Shown in pieces: positions 45,760-54,842 of a DNA stretch of 64,000 nt. The notes beneath the pieces were generated by a model, which did no database searches, was not told the origin of the DNA, and saw only the letters and a program-made list of their open reading frames with translations. This DNA comes from Clostridia bacterium (lineage in GTDB: Bacteria > Acidobacteriota > Terriglobia > Terriglobales > Acidobacteriaceae): the NCBI GenBank assembly GCA_035561135.1, contig DATMYA010000071.1:142041-206040 (forward strand), read 5' to 3'. Position numbers and translations under genes: made by a program. Numbering within the stretch: the first letter of the stretch is position 1; each line of letters begins with the position of its first letter.

Positions 45760-46386
45760 TCAGGAGCTTCGAACTAAGCCTTGGTGATCGCACCAGTCAA
45801 GAAAGGCCGCGAAGGCCATCCCCCGGTGGCTGACTACCGCCTTTTCCGGCGGGGAAAGTTCCGCGAAGGTTTTTCGAAGTCCCGGGAAATAGAACAGGGG
45901 ATCGTAGCCGAAGCCGCCTGTGCCGCGCAGTTCACTCCGAATCAATCCCTCGGCCGCACCGCGAAACGTGGCAAGCGTCTGGCCGTTCCGCGCGATTGCA
46001 ATAACGCACACAAAACGGCCTGTACGCTGAGCCTCTGGGATTGGTGCGAGTTCCCGGATGAGGCGCGCATTGTTGGCATCGTCCGGTGAGTTGCCAAACA
46101 CTTCAGGGCCGAGCGCAGCATAGCGGGCCGAGAATACGCCGGGGGCTCCCCCGAGGGCGTCCACCTCCAGTCCGGAATCGTCCGCAAGAACGAGGGTGCC
46201 CGGTAGGAATCGGCTGTAGTGCTCCGCCTTCTTACGCGCATTCTCGTCGAAGCTGCTTCCGTCTTCGACGGCTTCAGGGTAGCTGGAGAAGTCCGGCATG
46301 AGGGCGACCTCGACATTATGCAGAGAGGCGACGGCGGCGAAGTCGCGGAGTTTGCCGGGGTTGGAACTGGCGATGAGGACGCGCAT
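45760..46386 (-). CDS. rdgB: XTP/dITP diphosphatase (RdgB/HAM1 family)
   Basis: The enzyme removes non-canonical purine nucleoside triphosphates. The 208-residue product starts 'VLIASSNPGKLRDFAAVA' and has 'FDENARKKAEHYSR' and 'LADDSGLEVDALGGAPGVFS'. It also has 'GYDPLFYFPGLRKTFAELSP' and the C-terminal 'VSHRGMAFAAF'. All catalytic motifs are present. It is convergent with dedA, with about 215 bases and a dispersed repeat between them. Confidence 0.95.
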   Translation of the reverse strand: MRVLIASSNPGKLRDFAAVASLHNVEVALMPDFSSYPEAVEDGSSFDENARKKAEHYSRFLPGTLVLADDSGLEVDALGGAPGVFSARYAALGPEVFGNSPDDANNARLIRELAPIPEAQRTGRFVCVIAIARNGQTLATFRGAAEGLIRSELRGTGGFGYDPLFYFPGLRKTFAELSPPEKAVVSHRGMAFAAFLDWCDHQGLVRSS

Positions 46387-46602
46387 ACCAACAGGGTAGC
46401 AAACCGAGTGTGCCGAGACAGCCGAGTGGTTCGCTGCTGCAGGACAAACTTTCTTAGGAGTACCGAGTGAGAGCTAAAGCCACGCTCCCGGCTGAAGCAC
46501 GGGTGAATAGTGCATGAAAGCTGACGTAAACAGCCCACCAAAGTTGACGTTCAGGCATCTTCCCCGTGTACATACAATCCGCCCGTTGCAACCGAGGAGG
46601 CC

Positions 46603-49566
46603 ATGCCTACTGTTGTTACTGACCATCGCTCCCAAACTGTCTTCAGCAAGGCCGCTCTTCTAATCGCCGCATTCGTAGTCCTCGTCCTCAACGCCCACCC
46701 CGCTGCTGCTCATACTCCTTGCACGCTGAATACTGCGTCACCGTCGGTGACGATCTGTACTCCGCCGGATGGAGCGACCGTGACCTCACCGGTACACATC
46801 GTTGCCGGAACAACTTCCGCCACGGCCGTGCAGTTCGTAGAGGTCTGGCTCGATGGCGTGAAGAAGTATAGCCTCCCCGGTCACGACCTCGATATTGACC
46901 TGGATATGTCTGCGGGAACGCATCGCTTGACGGTCCAGGCCTACAACGGGACGTACTTCAAGAAGACCATATACATCGCGGTCAGCGGCAGCACGGCTTC
47001 ATGCACGCCCGGGACGGCGGATCCCTCGGTACGGATCTGCTCGCCAGCAGACGGTGCGGGCGTTGCATCGCCGGTCAACGTAATAGCAGCGGCAAACTCC
47101 AGCAAGACCGTGCAGTTCATGCAGGTCTATGTCGATGGTACGAAGGCTTACCAGGTCAGCGGCTCAAAGCTGAATACTAATGTGAACATGACCAGCGGGC
47201 AGCATCGTTTAGCGGTGCAGGCGTACGACGGCACTTACTTCAAGACGGCTGAATACATCAATGTGACTTCCGGATCGACTTCCATCACGGTGACAATCTC
47301 CCCCGAGTCTGCGACTGTGGCGCCCGGCGGCACGCAGCAGTTCAAGGCGACCGTTTCTGGCACGACGAACACGGGTGTGACATGGTATGTGGACGGAGTG
47401 CAGGGTGGCAACGGCACCGTTGGCACGATCAGTTCGAGTGGACTCTACGCGGCGCCGAGCGTCGTAGGCAGCCATAAGATCAAAGCTGTGAGCGTTGCTG
47501 ATCCCAACAAGAGCGCGCAGGTCAGCGTCGGCGTTTCCGAGAGCGGGTGTACTCCGGGGACGGCGAGTCCGTCCGTAACGCTCTGCTCGCCGACCGACGG
47601 CGCAACGGTGAACTCGCCAGTGCATGTCGTGGCGAGCACTACCTCAAGCACGAAGGTGCAGTACCTGCAGATCTACGTTGACGGGGTGAAGGTTAACCAG
47701 GTTTCCGCCAGCAGCCTCGATACGTATGTGACCATGGCGGCGGGCACGCGACGCCTGACCGTGCAGGCATACAACGGATCGACGTTATTCAAAAAGACGG
47801 TGTATGTCACGGTCGCAGCATCCACGGCCATCTCGGTGACGGTGTCGCCTTCCACGGCTAGTGTCGCCAAAGGCGGCACGGTGCAGTTCGCTGCGTCCGT
47901 GCAGAACGCGTCGAACACATCAGTGACATGGGTGGTGGACGGCATCACCGGTGGCGATAACACCGTGGGTACGGTTAGTGGTGGCGGCCTCTACACGGCG
48001 CCAAATATCGACGGCATGCATACCGTGACCGCCATCAGTGACGCCGATAACTCCAAGAGCGATAGTTCTACGGTGACCGTGGGCAGTCCGACGACGTCTG
48101 CCTTTTCGGGGATGTTCACGTACAAGTACGGCAATACGCGTCAGGGCGCGAACAAGAGCGAGACCATTTTGACGCCTTCGAACGTCAACTCAAGTTTGTT
48201 CGGAAAGAAGTGGACGTACACGGTGGACGGATACGTTTACGCGCAGCCCCTTTACGTTCCGAACGTAACGATCAATGGAACGACTCGCAACGTGTTGTAC
48301 GTTGCGACCGAGCACAACAGCGTTTATGCGTTCGACGCCAATGGCTCCACAACCGCACCGCTCTGGAAAAAGAGCTTCCTGGGAACGGGTGTGACTACCA
48401 TTCCGCAGAGCGACGTGGGCAGCACGATCTATCCGGAGATTGGCATCACGGGAACTCCGGTGATCGATCCCAACTCGAAGACTCTGTATGTGGTGGCCGC
48501 GACGAAAGAGAGCGGAACATATGTCCAGCGGCTGCACGCATTGGACATCACGAACGGCGCCGAGAAGTTTGGCGGCCCAAAGAAGATAACGGCTACGGTG
48601 AAGGGAACAGGCGACGGCACGGACGGCAGCGGCAATGTTTCGTTCCAGGCAAAGATTGAACTGCAACGTCCGGCGCTGACGCTTTCGAATGGGGTGGTGT
48701 ACATCGCCTGGGCTTCGCACGGCGACAACGGGCCGTACCATGGCTGGGTGATTGGTTACGACGCGGATACGCTCGCGCAGCTAGCCGTCCACAACAACTC
48801 ACCGAACGGCCGGCGCGGCGGCATATGGATGAGCGGCGGTGGCCTGCCTGTGGATGCGAACGGAAACCTGTACTACATGTCCGGCAACGGCACCTTCACG
48901 GCAAGCAGCGGAGGCAAGGAGTATGGCGATAGCTTCGTCAAGCTGGGTCCGACGGGGCAGGTGCTGGACTATTTCACTCCTTTCGACCAGTCGAACATGA
49001 ACTCGCACGACATCGACTTGGGCGTGGGCGCGCCGACCCTGCTGCCGGGCAACCGATTGGTAGGCGCCGACAAGAAGGGCTCCGTGTACTTGGTCGACAC
49101 CGGGAACATGGGCAAATACCAGGCAAGCAGCAATAACCAGATTGCGCAGTATTTGGATAAGGTGCTGGTGAGCCATTGTCATGAACAGCCGGTGTACTGG
49201 AATGGTCTGGTGTACATCAGCGCTGAGACTGGACCGGTGTACGCGTTCCGCTACTCGAATGGCCAGCTTTCGTCCTCGGCCACAAAGTCTTCGATTACGT
49301 TCGATTTTCCGGGTACGAATCCGGTGATCAGTTCGAATGGGACGGCGAACGGAATCCTATGGGCGATCGAGAAGCCGAGCAGCGGCGGGGCAGTGTTGCG
49401 TGCGTTCAACGCCCTGGACATCACAGAGCAGCTTTACAGCAGCACGCAGGCAGGATCGCGCGATTCAATGACCACGGCTGTGAAATTCACACCGCCCACT
49501 GTGGCGAACGGAAAAGTTTACGTGCCGCTGAAGGGCCAGGTGGCCGTCTTCGGGCTGCTGAAATGA
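46603..49566 (+). CDS. Large secreted protein: Ig-like repeats plus PQQ-type beta-propeller
   Basis: A 987-residue exported protein with a signal peptide (about 1-36, ending HPAAAH). Three copies of an Ig-like module A lie at about 40-128, 134-222 and 316-405, each starting C-T-P/L-x-TA-x-PSV-x-(I/L)C with a Cys pair. Two Big_2-like modules B lie at about 227-312 and 409-494 ('VTVSPSTASVAKGGTVQFAA'). A PQQ-like propeller follows from about 500 ('VLYVATEHNSVYAFDANGST', 'GNLYYMSGNG'). There is no enzyme motif I can name. It is probably a cell-surface binding protein. A GAGGAGG site precedes the ATG. It overlaps the next gene. Confidence 0.8.
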   Translation: MPTVVTDHRSQTVFSKAALLIAAFVVLVLNAHPAAAHTPCTLNTASPSVTICTPPDGATVTSPVHIVAGTTSATAVQFVEVWLDGVKKYSLPGHDLDIDLDMSAGTHRLTVQAYNGTYFKKTIYIAVSGSTASCTPGTADPSVRICSPADGAGVASPVNVIAAANSSKTVQFMQVYVDGTKAYQVSGSKLNTNVNMTSGQHRLAVQAYDGTYFKTAEYINVTSGSTSITVTISPESATVAPGGTQQFKATVSGTTNTGVTWYVDGVQGGNGTVGTISSSGLYAAPSVVGSHKIKAVSVADPNKSAQVSVGVSESGCTPGTASPSVTLCSPTDGATVNSPVHVVASTTSSTKVQYLQIYVDGVKVNQVSASSLDTYVTMAAGTRRLTVQAYNGSTLFKKTVYVTVAASTAISVTVSPSTASVAKGGTVQFAASVQNASNTSVTWVVDGITGGDNTVGTVSGGGLYTAPNIDGMHTVTAISDADNSKSDSSTVTVGSPTTSAFSGMFTYKYGNTRQGANKSETILTPSNVNSSLFGKKWTYTVDGYVYAQPLYVPNVTINGTTRNVLYVATEHNSVYAFDANGSTTAPLWKKSFLGTGVTTIPQSDVGSTIYPEIGITGTPVIDPNSKTLYVVAATKESGTYVQRLHALDITNGAEKFGGPKKITATVKGTGDGTDGSGNVSFQAKIELQRPALTLSNGVVYIAWASHGDNGPYHGWVIGYDADTLAQLAVHNNSPNGRRGGIWMSGGGLPVDANGNLYYMSGNGTFTASSGGKEYGDSFVKLGPTGQVLDYFTPFDQSNMNSHDIDLGVGAPTLLPGNRLVGADKKGSVYLVDTGNMGKYQASSNNQIAQYLDKVLVSHCHEQPVYWNGLVYISAETGPVYAFRYSNGQLSSSATKSSITFDFPGTNPVISSNGTANGILWAIEKPSSGGAVLRAFNALDITEQLYSSTQAGSRDSMTTAVKFTPPTVANGKVYVPLKGQVAVFGLLK

Positions 49567-50171
49567 CAAGACGAATGCAACGGCTGATGCTGGCGATGAT
49601 GCTGGTTCTAGTGCTGCTGGGAAACCTTGCGGCAATGGCGCAGCGAGAACAGTCTGGAAAGGCGCGCTCATCGGGCGCCCAAAAGACAAGCGCCAGCAAG
49701 ACTATGCCCTACAGGAGTGTGAAGTGGGGTTTCTGTGCAGCGTTCCCGTCAGGATGGAAGGCAGAGGAGCTATTCAGCGGCGACCTGCTCCAGGCCACGA
49801 ACCCCGGTATGAAGGTGTCGGTAATTACGCTCGGAGCCTTCAACAACAACAACGAAGAGGGCAGAAAGCCCAAGTCGCTGGAGGACGTAGCTGAGGATGC
49901 CGAGGACCATCTTCGCGATCAAATGGTGAAGGAACTTGCGGCGAAGAACGAGCCGACCCGCGTCGCAGGCTTGCCTGCGCTTATCACTCGACAGAGCTAT
50001 TTCGAACACGGGCAGCCCTGGCGAGCTAAGGAATTGCGAGTTCAACGCGGCGACGGCGTGGTGGTGGAGCTAGTGCTGCGGGCGCAGGCTGGAGCTTTCG
50101 AACAGCTGGAAAAGTCTTTCGGCGAGATGATCGCGAAGGCTTTTCGTCCGGCGTGCGATGGTTCGCAATAG
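49563..50171 (+). CDS. Small secreted protein coupled to the Ig/PQQ-like gene
   Basis: A 202-residue product with a signal peptide (about 1-27, ending AAMAQ) and a soluble alpha/beta domain. The domain starts 'VKWGFCAAFPSGWKAEELF', with 'ALITRQSYFEHGQPWRAKEL' in the middle and 'EKSFGEMIAKAFRPACDG' at the end. The layout resembles PsbP/DUF1795-type domains but I am not certain. Its ATG overlaps the stop of the large propeller gene (ATGA), so the two are translated together and probably function together at the cell surface. Confidence 0.65.
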   Translation: MTRRMQRLMLAMMLVLVLLGNLAAMAQREQSGKARSSGAQKTSASKTMPYRSVKWGFCAAFPSGWKAEELFSGDLLQATNPGMKVSVITLGAFNNNNEEGRKPKSLEDVAEDAEDHLRDQMVKELAAKNEPTRVAGLPALITRQSYFEHGQPWRAKELRVQRGDGVVVELVLRAQAGAFEQLEKSFGEMIAKAFRPACDGSQ

Positions 50172-50195
50172 TTCAAGCGTTTCAAGCGGAAACAA

Positions 50196-50672
50196 TTACA
50201 ACGGCAAGACGGCAACGATCACCGAATCAGGCGCGATGAAGATATAAGAAGCATTGAACGAGCCGACCTGCCCCGTCGAGCGGAGTCTGTATCGCAAAGT
50301 TCGACGAACGGTCCTCTTATCGTGAAAAGCTACTCGGAAATCATCCCGGATTCTCTCGTCATCTGCGTACATAGCGGAGCAGCGAGTGCCGATCAACTCC
50401 TGAATGCGACCGCCGGTCATTTCGGATGCCGCATCATTGAAATCCACCAACACCGGATCGAACGTGGCATCAGTCAGTCGCCACCAATACATAGGGATCG
50501 GGCTGTACTTAAACAGGGTCAGGAAATGATCGTCCAACGCAAACCACCTTGCAGTTTTAGAAACTACTTCCCTAGGCAGAATACATCCCAAGCATGCTCG
50601 GATCGATTGAGCGTTCATGGAGATTTGCATTGGCAGGGGCCGTTGCAGCGGGAACTCTACTCGTAATGACAT
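50196..50672 (-). CDS. Single PAS-domain protein
   Basis: A 158-residue protein dominated by one PAS domain (about 50-155). Visible parts are 'FTLFKYSPIPMYWWR'-like sequence, 'LVDFNDAASEMTGGRIQELIG' and 'DDERIRDDFRVAFHDKRTVR'. There is no kinase, GGDEF or DNA-binding output domain, so it may be a stand-alone sensor or a fragment of a larger ancestor. The start is uncertain. ATGs at 50672 and 50630 are both possible, and a GTG at 50696 lies inside the tRNA promoter. It is convergent with the small secreted protein. Confidence 0.6.
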   Translation of the reverse strand: MSLRVEFPLQRPLPMQISMNAQSIRACLGCILPREVVSKTARWFALDDHFLTLFKYSPIPMYWWRLTDATFDPVLVDFNDAASEMTGGRIQELIGTRCSAMYADDERIRDDFRVAFHDKRTVRRTLRYRLRSTGQVGSFNASYIFIAPDSVIVAVLPL

Positions 50673-50687
50673 CTGGTCCCAAGGGAC

Positions 50688-50716
50688 TTGCGACACACCG
50701 GAACGTTGCGTATACT
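50688..50716 (+). promoter_or_regulatory. Promoter of tRNA-Arg
   Basis: TTGCGA at 50688-50693 and TATACT at 50711-50716 are separated by 17 bases, giving a start about 4 bases before the mature tRNA 5' end at 50727. Confidence 0.65.
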
Positions 50717-50726
50717 AACTTTCGTT

Positions 50727-50803
50727 GGGCCCGTAGCTCAGCTGGATAGAGCACTTCGCTACGAACGAAGGGGTCGGGCGTTCGAATCGCTCCGGGCCCA
50801 CCA
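50727..50803 (+). tRNA. tRNA-Arg (anticodon ACG)
   Basis: A complete 77-base cloverleaf: acceptor GGGCCCG/CGGGCCC, D-stem GCTC/GAGC and anticodon stem CTTCG/CGAAG. The loop CTACGAA gives anticodon ACG at 50761-50763. The T-arm is GGGCG-TTCGAAT-CGCTC and CCA is encoded at 50801-50803. A34 would be deaminated to inosine, reading CGU/CGC/CGA. A promoter and a terminator flank it. No integrase or duplicated 3' end suggests an attachment site. Confidence 0.97.
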
Positions 50804-50812
50804 TGAAGGTAC

Positions 50813-50838
50813 AAGCCGCCGGTAATGGCGGCTTTGCT
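50813..50838 (+). terminator. Rho-independent terminator of tRNA-Arg
   Basis: AAGCCGCC pairs with GGCGGCTT around GGTAAT, followed by TGCTATTTT. It starts 10 bases after the tRNA. Confidence 0.8.
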
Positions 50839-50952
50839 ATTTTCAGCCTATTTCAGGCAACGAGCCGTCCCCCAACCTAGCTAGGACGATCGCCGCACTA
50901 CGAGTAAAACTTATCGGTGGCTTGCAAATCCTACAGGTAGATGTAGTTCGGA

Positions 50953-50966
50953 GACTTACGTAAGTC
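50953..50966. repeat. 14-bp perfect palindrome
   Basis: GACTTACGTAAGTC lies about 55 bases upstream of the predicted start of the small RNA below. The 10-mer GAGACTTACG at 50951-50960 recurs at 51063-51072 in the small RNA stem. It could be a regulator-binding site. Confidence 0.45.
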
Positions 50967-50990
50967 CAGCATTTTCAGCAACGGCCAGAT

Positions 50991-51006
50991 TGGCACGGGG
51001 AGTGCT
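50991..51006 (+). promoter_or_regulatory. Sigma-54-like promoter (-24/-12)
   Basis: TTGGCACGGGGAGTGCTT has the invariant GG (50992-50993) and GC (51004-51005) exactly 10 bases apart. It matches TGGCACG-N4-TTGCW except for one base (G for the first T). Transcription would start about 51016. Confidence 0.45.
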
Positions 51007-51015
51007 TTAGCTAAG

Positions 51016-51094
51016 ACAGACGAAGTGGCGCGTGAAGGGGTTTTTCGTAAGGTACTCGGCCAGAGACTTACGGAAGACCCCTTCGCTTTTTCTT
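51016..51094 (+). ncRNA. Candidate small hairpin RNA
   Basis: About 12 bases after the -12 element the sequence forms a 20-bp stem (51032-51051 with 51067-51086, three G-U pairs) with a 15-base loop, followed directly by TTTTTCTT. The predicted transcript is about 75 bases with no ORF. Promoter, compact fold and T-run together suggest an independent small RNA. A terminator for unseen upstream transcription or a decayed mobile inverted repeat are alternatives. No family is recognised. Confidence 0.4.
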
Positions 51095-51099
51095 AGATG

Positions 51100-51327
51100 C
51101 TAAACAAGTTCCAGTTTTTCTCTTATATCCAGACCTGATCTGCGCAGAAGAGAAGCCACGGAGGCTTCATTCAGTCGGGTAGCATCGAACTCGACTCGAA
51201 TGACGCTTTCGCTCTCCTGGAATCGGATGCTGCGGATTCCGTAGACTTGGCGCACGCTGTCAATGGCGCGGAGCACAGCCTCAGTTGGAGGAACAACGTA
51301 CTTGAATTGGACTTCGACGGCGGTCAT
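51100..51327 (-). CDS. HMA-like small protein without the CxxC metal motif
   Basis: A 75-residue product with a predicted beta-alpha-beta-beta-alpha-beta layout like heavy-metal-associated domains ('[20 protein letters not shown]', '[14 protein letters not shown]'). It contains no cysteine, so it cannot bind copper in the usual way. AGGAAGG lies 8 bases before the ATG. It is divergent from the copper ATPase gene 159 bases away, which suggests a link to metal handling (inference). It may instead be a regulatory or protein-interaction relic. Confidence 0.6.
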   Translation of the reverse strand: MTAVEVQFKYVVPPTEAVLRAIDSVRQVYGIRSIRFQESESVIRVEFDATRLNEASVASLLRRSGLDIREKLELV

Positions 51328-51486
51328 GCGTTCGCCTTCCTGAAAATAGTTGAGCCCTGTAATAAATCCAGCGAATCAGAACTAAATAATAGCAACCTTC
51401 GCGCTTTTTACCAGCGGCAACCTGCACTCGCTCTTCGTGCGGACGCTGTGGGAAGATGGACCTACGATTGGATGGGGACTAATAAC

Positions 51487-54213
51487 ATGGACGCAGCAGA
51501 TGCAACGAAGGCAGTGCAGCCTGTGAAGGTCAAGGATCCGGTTTGCGGCATGGCCGTTGATCCACAGAACGCTCGCGGTGGGCAGCACAAATACAAGGGT
51601 GTCACTTACTACTTCTGCAGCGCCAGGTGCAACGAACGATTCAAGTCCGAGCCGGCGCGTTACCTTGACCCGAGCTACAAGCCGGGTGGGATGCCGGCCG
51701 GTGCAAGCCCGGTGGTGAAGATCGGAGCGCAACCGCAATCGACACAGACTGCGGGCACACGGGTGAAAGACCCTGTCTGCGGGATGATGGTCGATCCACA
51801 GAACGCACGCGGTGGAGAGTATTCGTACAAGGGAACCACCTACTACTTCTGCAATCCGAAGTGCAGGGAACGGTTCCAGACCGAGCCGGAGAAATTTCTT
51901 AGCCCAGATTATAAGCCAGGCGGGATGAGTCCGTCGCCGGTGGTGAGTGCGCCAAGTGACGCGGCGATGAATTCAACCGGAACTGCGCAGGCGCAGTCGT
52001 GGTATGTCTGCCCGATGGACCCTGAGGTGAGGCAGGATCATCCGGGTGCGTGTCCAAAGTGCGGAATGGCGCTTGAGGCAGAGACGATCACGGCACCGGC
52101 AAAGAAGGTCGAGTACGTTTGTCCCATGCATCCCGAGGTGGTGAGAGACAAGCCAGGTGCTTGTCCTATATGCGGGATGGCGTTGGAGCCGCGAGTGGTT
52201 ACAGCTGCTGCGGAAGAAAATCCCGAGTTGAACGATATGTGGCGCAGGCTGAAAGTAAGCCTGCTATTTGGCGTGCCGCTTCTGTTGCTGGCCATGGGGC
52301 ACATGACCGTGCTGGCACACGTTTTGCCGATACGACTGGTGACCTGGCTGCAGTTGCTGTTGGCTTCGCCGGTAGTGCTGTGGGCGGGATGGCCATTTTT
52401 TGAGCGCGCCTGGAACTCCGTGAAGTTCCGCTCTCCGAATATGTTCACGCTGATAGGCCTGGGCGTGAGCGTTGCTTACATCTACAGTGCCGTGGCTACG
52501 TTTGCGCCGGGACTGTTTCCTGAGTCGCTGCGCGGGCCGCACGGACAACCGGACGTTTATTACGAAGCGGCAGCGGCGATTACGATTCTTGTCCTCGTAG
52601 GGCAGGTGATGGAGTTACGTGCGAGGAGCCGGACTTCGCTTGCGATCCGCGCGCTGCTGGACCTTTCTCCGAAAATGGCGCGAGTGGTCGCCGAGGATGG
52701 CAGCGAGCGTGACGTGCCGCTGGAAAGCGTACAGGTTGGCGTGCGACTCAGGGTTCGTCCGGGCGAGAAGATTCCTGTCGATGGCACGGTGCTGGAAGGT
52801 GCGAGCGCAGTCGATGAGTCGATGATTACGGGCGAGTCGATGCCAGTTGAGAAATCGGCAGGAACGCGGGTTATCGGCGCCACGGTGAACGCCACGGGAA
52901 CGCTGGTGATGCGCGCTGAACGTGTTGGTAGCGAGACGATGCTGGCGCAGATCGTTCGCATGGTGAGCGAGGCGCAGCGCAGCCGCGCTCCGATCCAGCG
53001 ACTCGCTGACAAAGTCGCTGCCGTGTTCGTCCCTGCGGTGATCGCCGTGGCGGTCGTCACGTTTATTGTGTGGATGTTTGTTGGACCAGAGCCGCGGCTG
53101 CCTTACGCGCTGGTGAATGCGGTGGCGGTGCTGATCATCGCGTGTCCATGCGCCTTGGGGCTTGCGACGCCGATGGCGATCATGGTCGGCACGGGTCGCG
53201 GCGCAACCGCCGGAGTGCTTATCAAGAACGCCGAAGCACTGGAAACGATGGAGAAGGTGGACACCATCGTCGTCGACAAGACGGGAACGCTGACCGAAGG
53301 ACGGCCGAGCCTGGAGGCAGTGGAGGCAGCGGACGGATTCACGGAAGACGAGGTAGTGCGCACAGTCGCGAGCCTGGAGCGCGGGAGCGAGCATCCACTG
53401 GGTGCCGCGATTGTGAGAGCGGCGGAGGCCAATGGGCTGCAACTGTCCCAACCGGGGAATTTCAAGTCGTTGACCGGGCTCGGAGTCACAGGCGAAGTGC
53501 AGGGGCGGAGGGTCGCAGTCGGCAACGACCGAATGATTAGCGAATTGGGAATTCAACCTGGGACGTTGCTCCAGGGTGCCGAGAAATTGCGCGGCGAAGG
53601 GCACACTGTGATGTTCGTTGCGATCGATGGCCGCATCGCGGGTGTGCTGGGCGTCCTCGACCCCGTGAAGCAGTCAACGGTAGAGGCCCTGCGATTGTTG
53701 GCGTCGGAAGGCGTGAAGGTCGTGATGCTGACGGGCGACAGCCGCACGACGGCGCAGGCGGTGTCGCGGAAGTTGGGCATTGCGGAGTTCGAAGCCGAAG
53801 TGCTGCCGGAGAAGAAGTTGGATGTCGTGAAGCGGCTTCAGCAGCAGGGACGAATCGTGGCGATGGCAGGCGATGGCATCAATGACGCGCCAGCACTGGC
53901 GCAGGCGCAGGTTGGCATTGCGATGGGTACGGGCACGGACGTTGCCATGCAGTCAGCCGGCATAACGCTAGTAAAAGGCGACCTGCGGGGCATTGCGCGC
54001 GCAAAGAAGTTAAGTGAAGCGACGATGCGCAATATCCGGCAGAACCTGTTCTTCGCGTTCATTTATAACGCGCTGGGCGTGCCGATCGCAGCGGGAGTGC
54101 TGTATCCATTCTTTGGAATTCTGTTGAGCCCAATCATCGCGGCGGCGGCAATGAGCTTCAGCTCAGTGTCGGTGATCACGAACGCGTTGCGCTTGAGGCA
54201 TGTGAAGCTGTGA
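51487..54213 (+). CDS. Copper-type P1B ATPase with tandem YHS and heavy-metal-binding domains
   Basis: A heavy-metal exporter of 908 residues. The N-terminal region has two YHS domains (about 14-60 and 92-138; each 'VKDPVCGM' and 'TYYFC...C'). Two HMBD modules follow (172-197, '[20 protein letters not shown]'; 210-236, '[12 protein letters not shown]') in place of the usual CxxC HMA domains. The P-type core has CPC at 553-555, the phosphorylated D597 in DKTGT, the 'TGES' actuator motif, 'SEHPLG' and '[10 protein letters not shown]'. I chose the ATG at 51487 (GGGGA 8 bases upstream). The CPC places it in the Cu+/Ag+ group. It is convergent with a TlpA gene. Confidence 0.93.
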   Translation: MDAADATKAVQPVKVKDPVCGMAVDPQNARGGQHKYKGVTYYFCSARCNERFKSEPARYLDPSYKPGGMPAGASPVVKIGAQPQSTQTAGTRVKDPVCGMMVDPQNARGGEYSYKGTTYYFCNPKCRERFQTEPEKFLSPDYKPGGMSPSPVVSAPSDAAMNSTGTAQAQSWYVCPMDPEVRQDHPGACPKCGMALEAETITAPAKKVEYVCPMHPEVVRDKPGACPICGMALEPRVVTAAAEENPELNDMWRRLKVSLLFGVPLLLLAMGHMTVLAHVLPIRLVTWLQLLLASPVVLWAGWPFFERAWNSVKFRSPNMFTLIGLGVSVAYIYSAVATFAPGLFPESLRGPHGQPDVYYEAAAAITILVLVGQVMELRARSRTSLAIRALLDLSPKMARVVAEDGSERDVPLESVQVGVRLRVRPGEKIPVDGTVLEGASAVDESMITGESMPVEKSAGTRVIGATVNATGTLVMRAERVGSETMLAQIVRMVSEAQRSRAPIQRLADKVAAVFVPAVIAVAVVTFIVWMFVGPEPRLPYALVNAVAVLIIACPCALGLATPMAIMVGTGRGATAGVLIKNAEALETMEKVDTIVVDKTGTLTEGRPSLEAVEAADGFTEDEVVRTVASLERGSEHPLGAAIVRAAEANGLQLSQPGNFKSLTGLGVTGEVQGRRVAVGNDRMISELGIQPGTLLQGAEKLRGEGHTVMFVAIDGRIAGVLGVLDPVKQSTVEALRLLASEGVKVVMLTGDSRTTAQAVSRKLGIAEFEAEVLPEKKLDVVKRLQQQGRIVAMAGDGINDAPALAQAQVGIAMGTGTDVAMQSAGITLVKGDLRGIARAKKLSEATMRNIRQNLFFAFIYNALGVPIAAGVLYPFFGILLSPIIAAAAMSFSSVSVITNALRLRHVKL

Positions 54214-54258
54214 TAGCTCGGTGGCCGCAAGCCCAATTCGGGCTCAACGCTGTGTAGC

Positions 54259-54295
54259 AAAAAGGCGCACCGAGATTGGCTCGAGTGCGCCTTTT
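54259..54295. terminator. Bidirectional terminator between the ATPase and TlpA genes
   Basis: AAAAAGGCGCAC (54259-54270) pairs with GTGCGCCTTTT (54285-54295), with CGAG/CTCG extending the stem. There is a T-run on both strands between convergent genes. Confidence 0.8.
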
Positions 54296-54311
54296 CAATC
54301 TTATCGAATGA

Positions 54312-54812
54312 CTAGAGTTTGCTGAGGTAGTCAATAATCTCCGGCGAAGTCCATTCCTGGGGGCCGATGAACTTGCGACGAATGATGCCATCGCGATCGA
54401 TCAGGAACGTTTCGGGAAACTGGTAGGAGCCGTAGAGCGAGTTGGACTTGTGCTCGGCGTCGCGAACGGTAAGCAGGCCCTGCGTTCGCTTCTCGGTAAA
54501 CTTCTTGTAAGCATCGGCGTCCACGTCTGTGCTGACGGCGAGGATTACGACCTTGTCACCGAGTTGCTTCTGGAGGGCGATCATGGATGGCATCTCCTCC
54601 ACGCATGGCGGACACCATGTAGCCCAGAAATTCAGCAGAACGGGTTTTCCGCGAAAATGACTCAGGGTCACGCTGCGGTCGGCGTCCCTGACAGTGAAGT
54701 CTGGCGCGGCGTTTCCGATATTCGGAGGCGCAGTGCCACGGCACCCCGCGAGTCCGAGGGAAACGGCGGCAACTAGCGCAAGCATTACGAGATAACGGGC
54801 AAAGCGGCTCAC
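54312..54812 (-). CDS. TlpA-family thioredoxin-like lipoprotein
   Basis: A 166-residue periplasmic thiol-disulfide oxidoreductase. The signal peptide ends in the lipobox LAGC (Cys24). The thioredoxin fold has the active site WCPPC in 'NFWATWCPPCVEEMPSM' and the cis-Pro segment 'FPETFLIDRDGIIRRK'. It resembles TlpA/ResA proteins that reduce apocytochrome c or copper-site cysteines. Convergent with the copper ATPase; a role in copper-protein assembly is possible but only from proximity. Confidence 0.9.
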   Translation of the reverse strand: MSRFARYLVMLALVAAVSLGLAGCRGTAPPNIGNAAPDFTVRDADRSVTLSHFRGKPVLLNFWATWCPPCVEEMPSMIALQKQLGDKVVILAVSTDVDADAYKKFTEKRTQGLLTVRDAEHKSNSLYGSYQFPETFLIDRDGIIRRKFIGPQEWTSPEIIDYLSKL

Positions 54813-54842
54813 GACTCATATAATACTAAGAACGACAAGAAG

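Noticed and set aside
50727..50803. tRNA-Arg as a phage or island attachment site
   Set aside because: No integrase, no repeat of the tRNA 3' end, and normal housekeeping genes on both sides.
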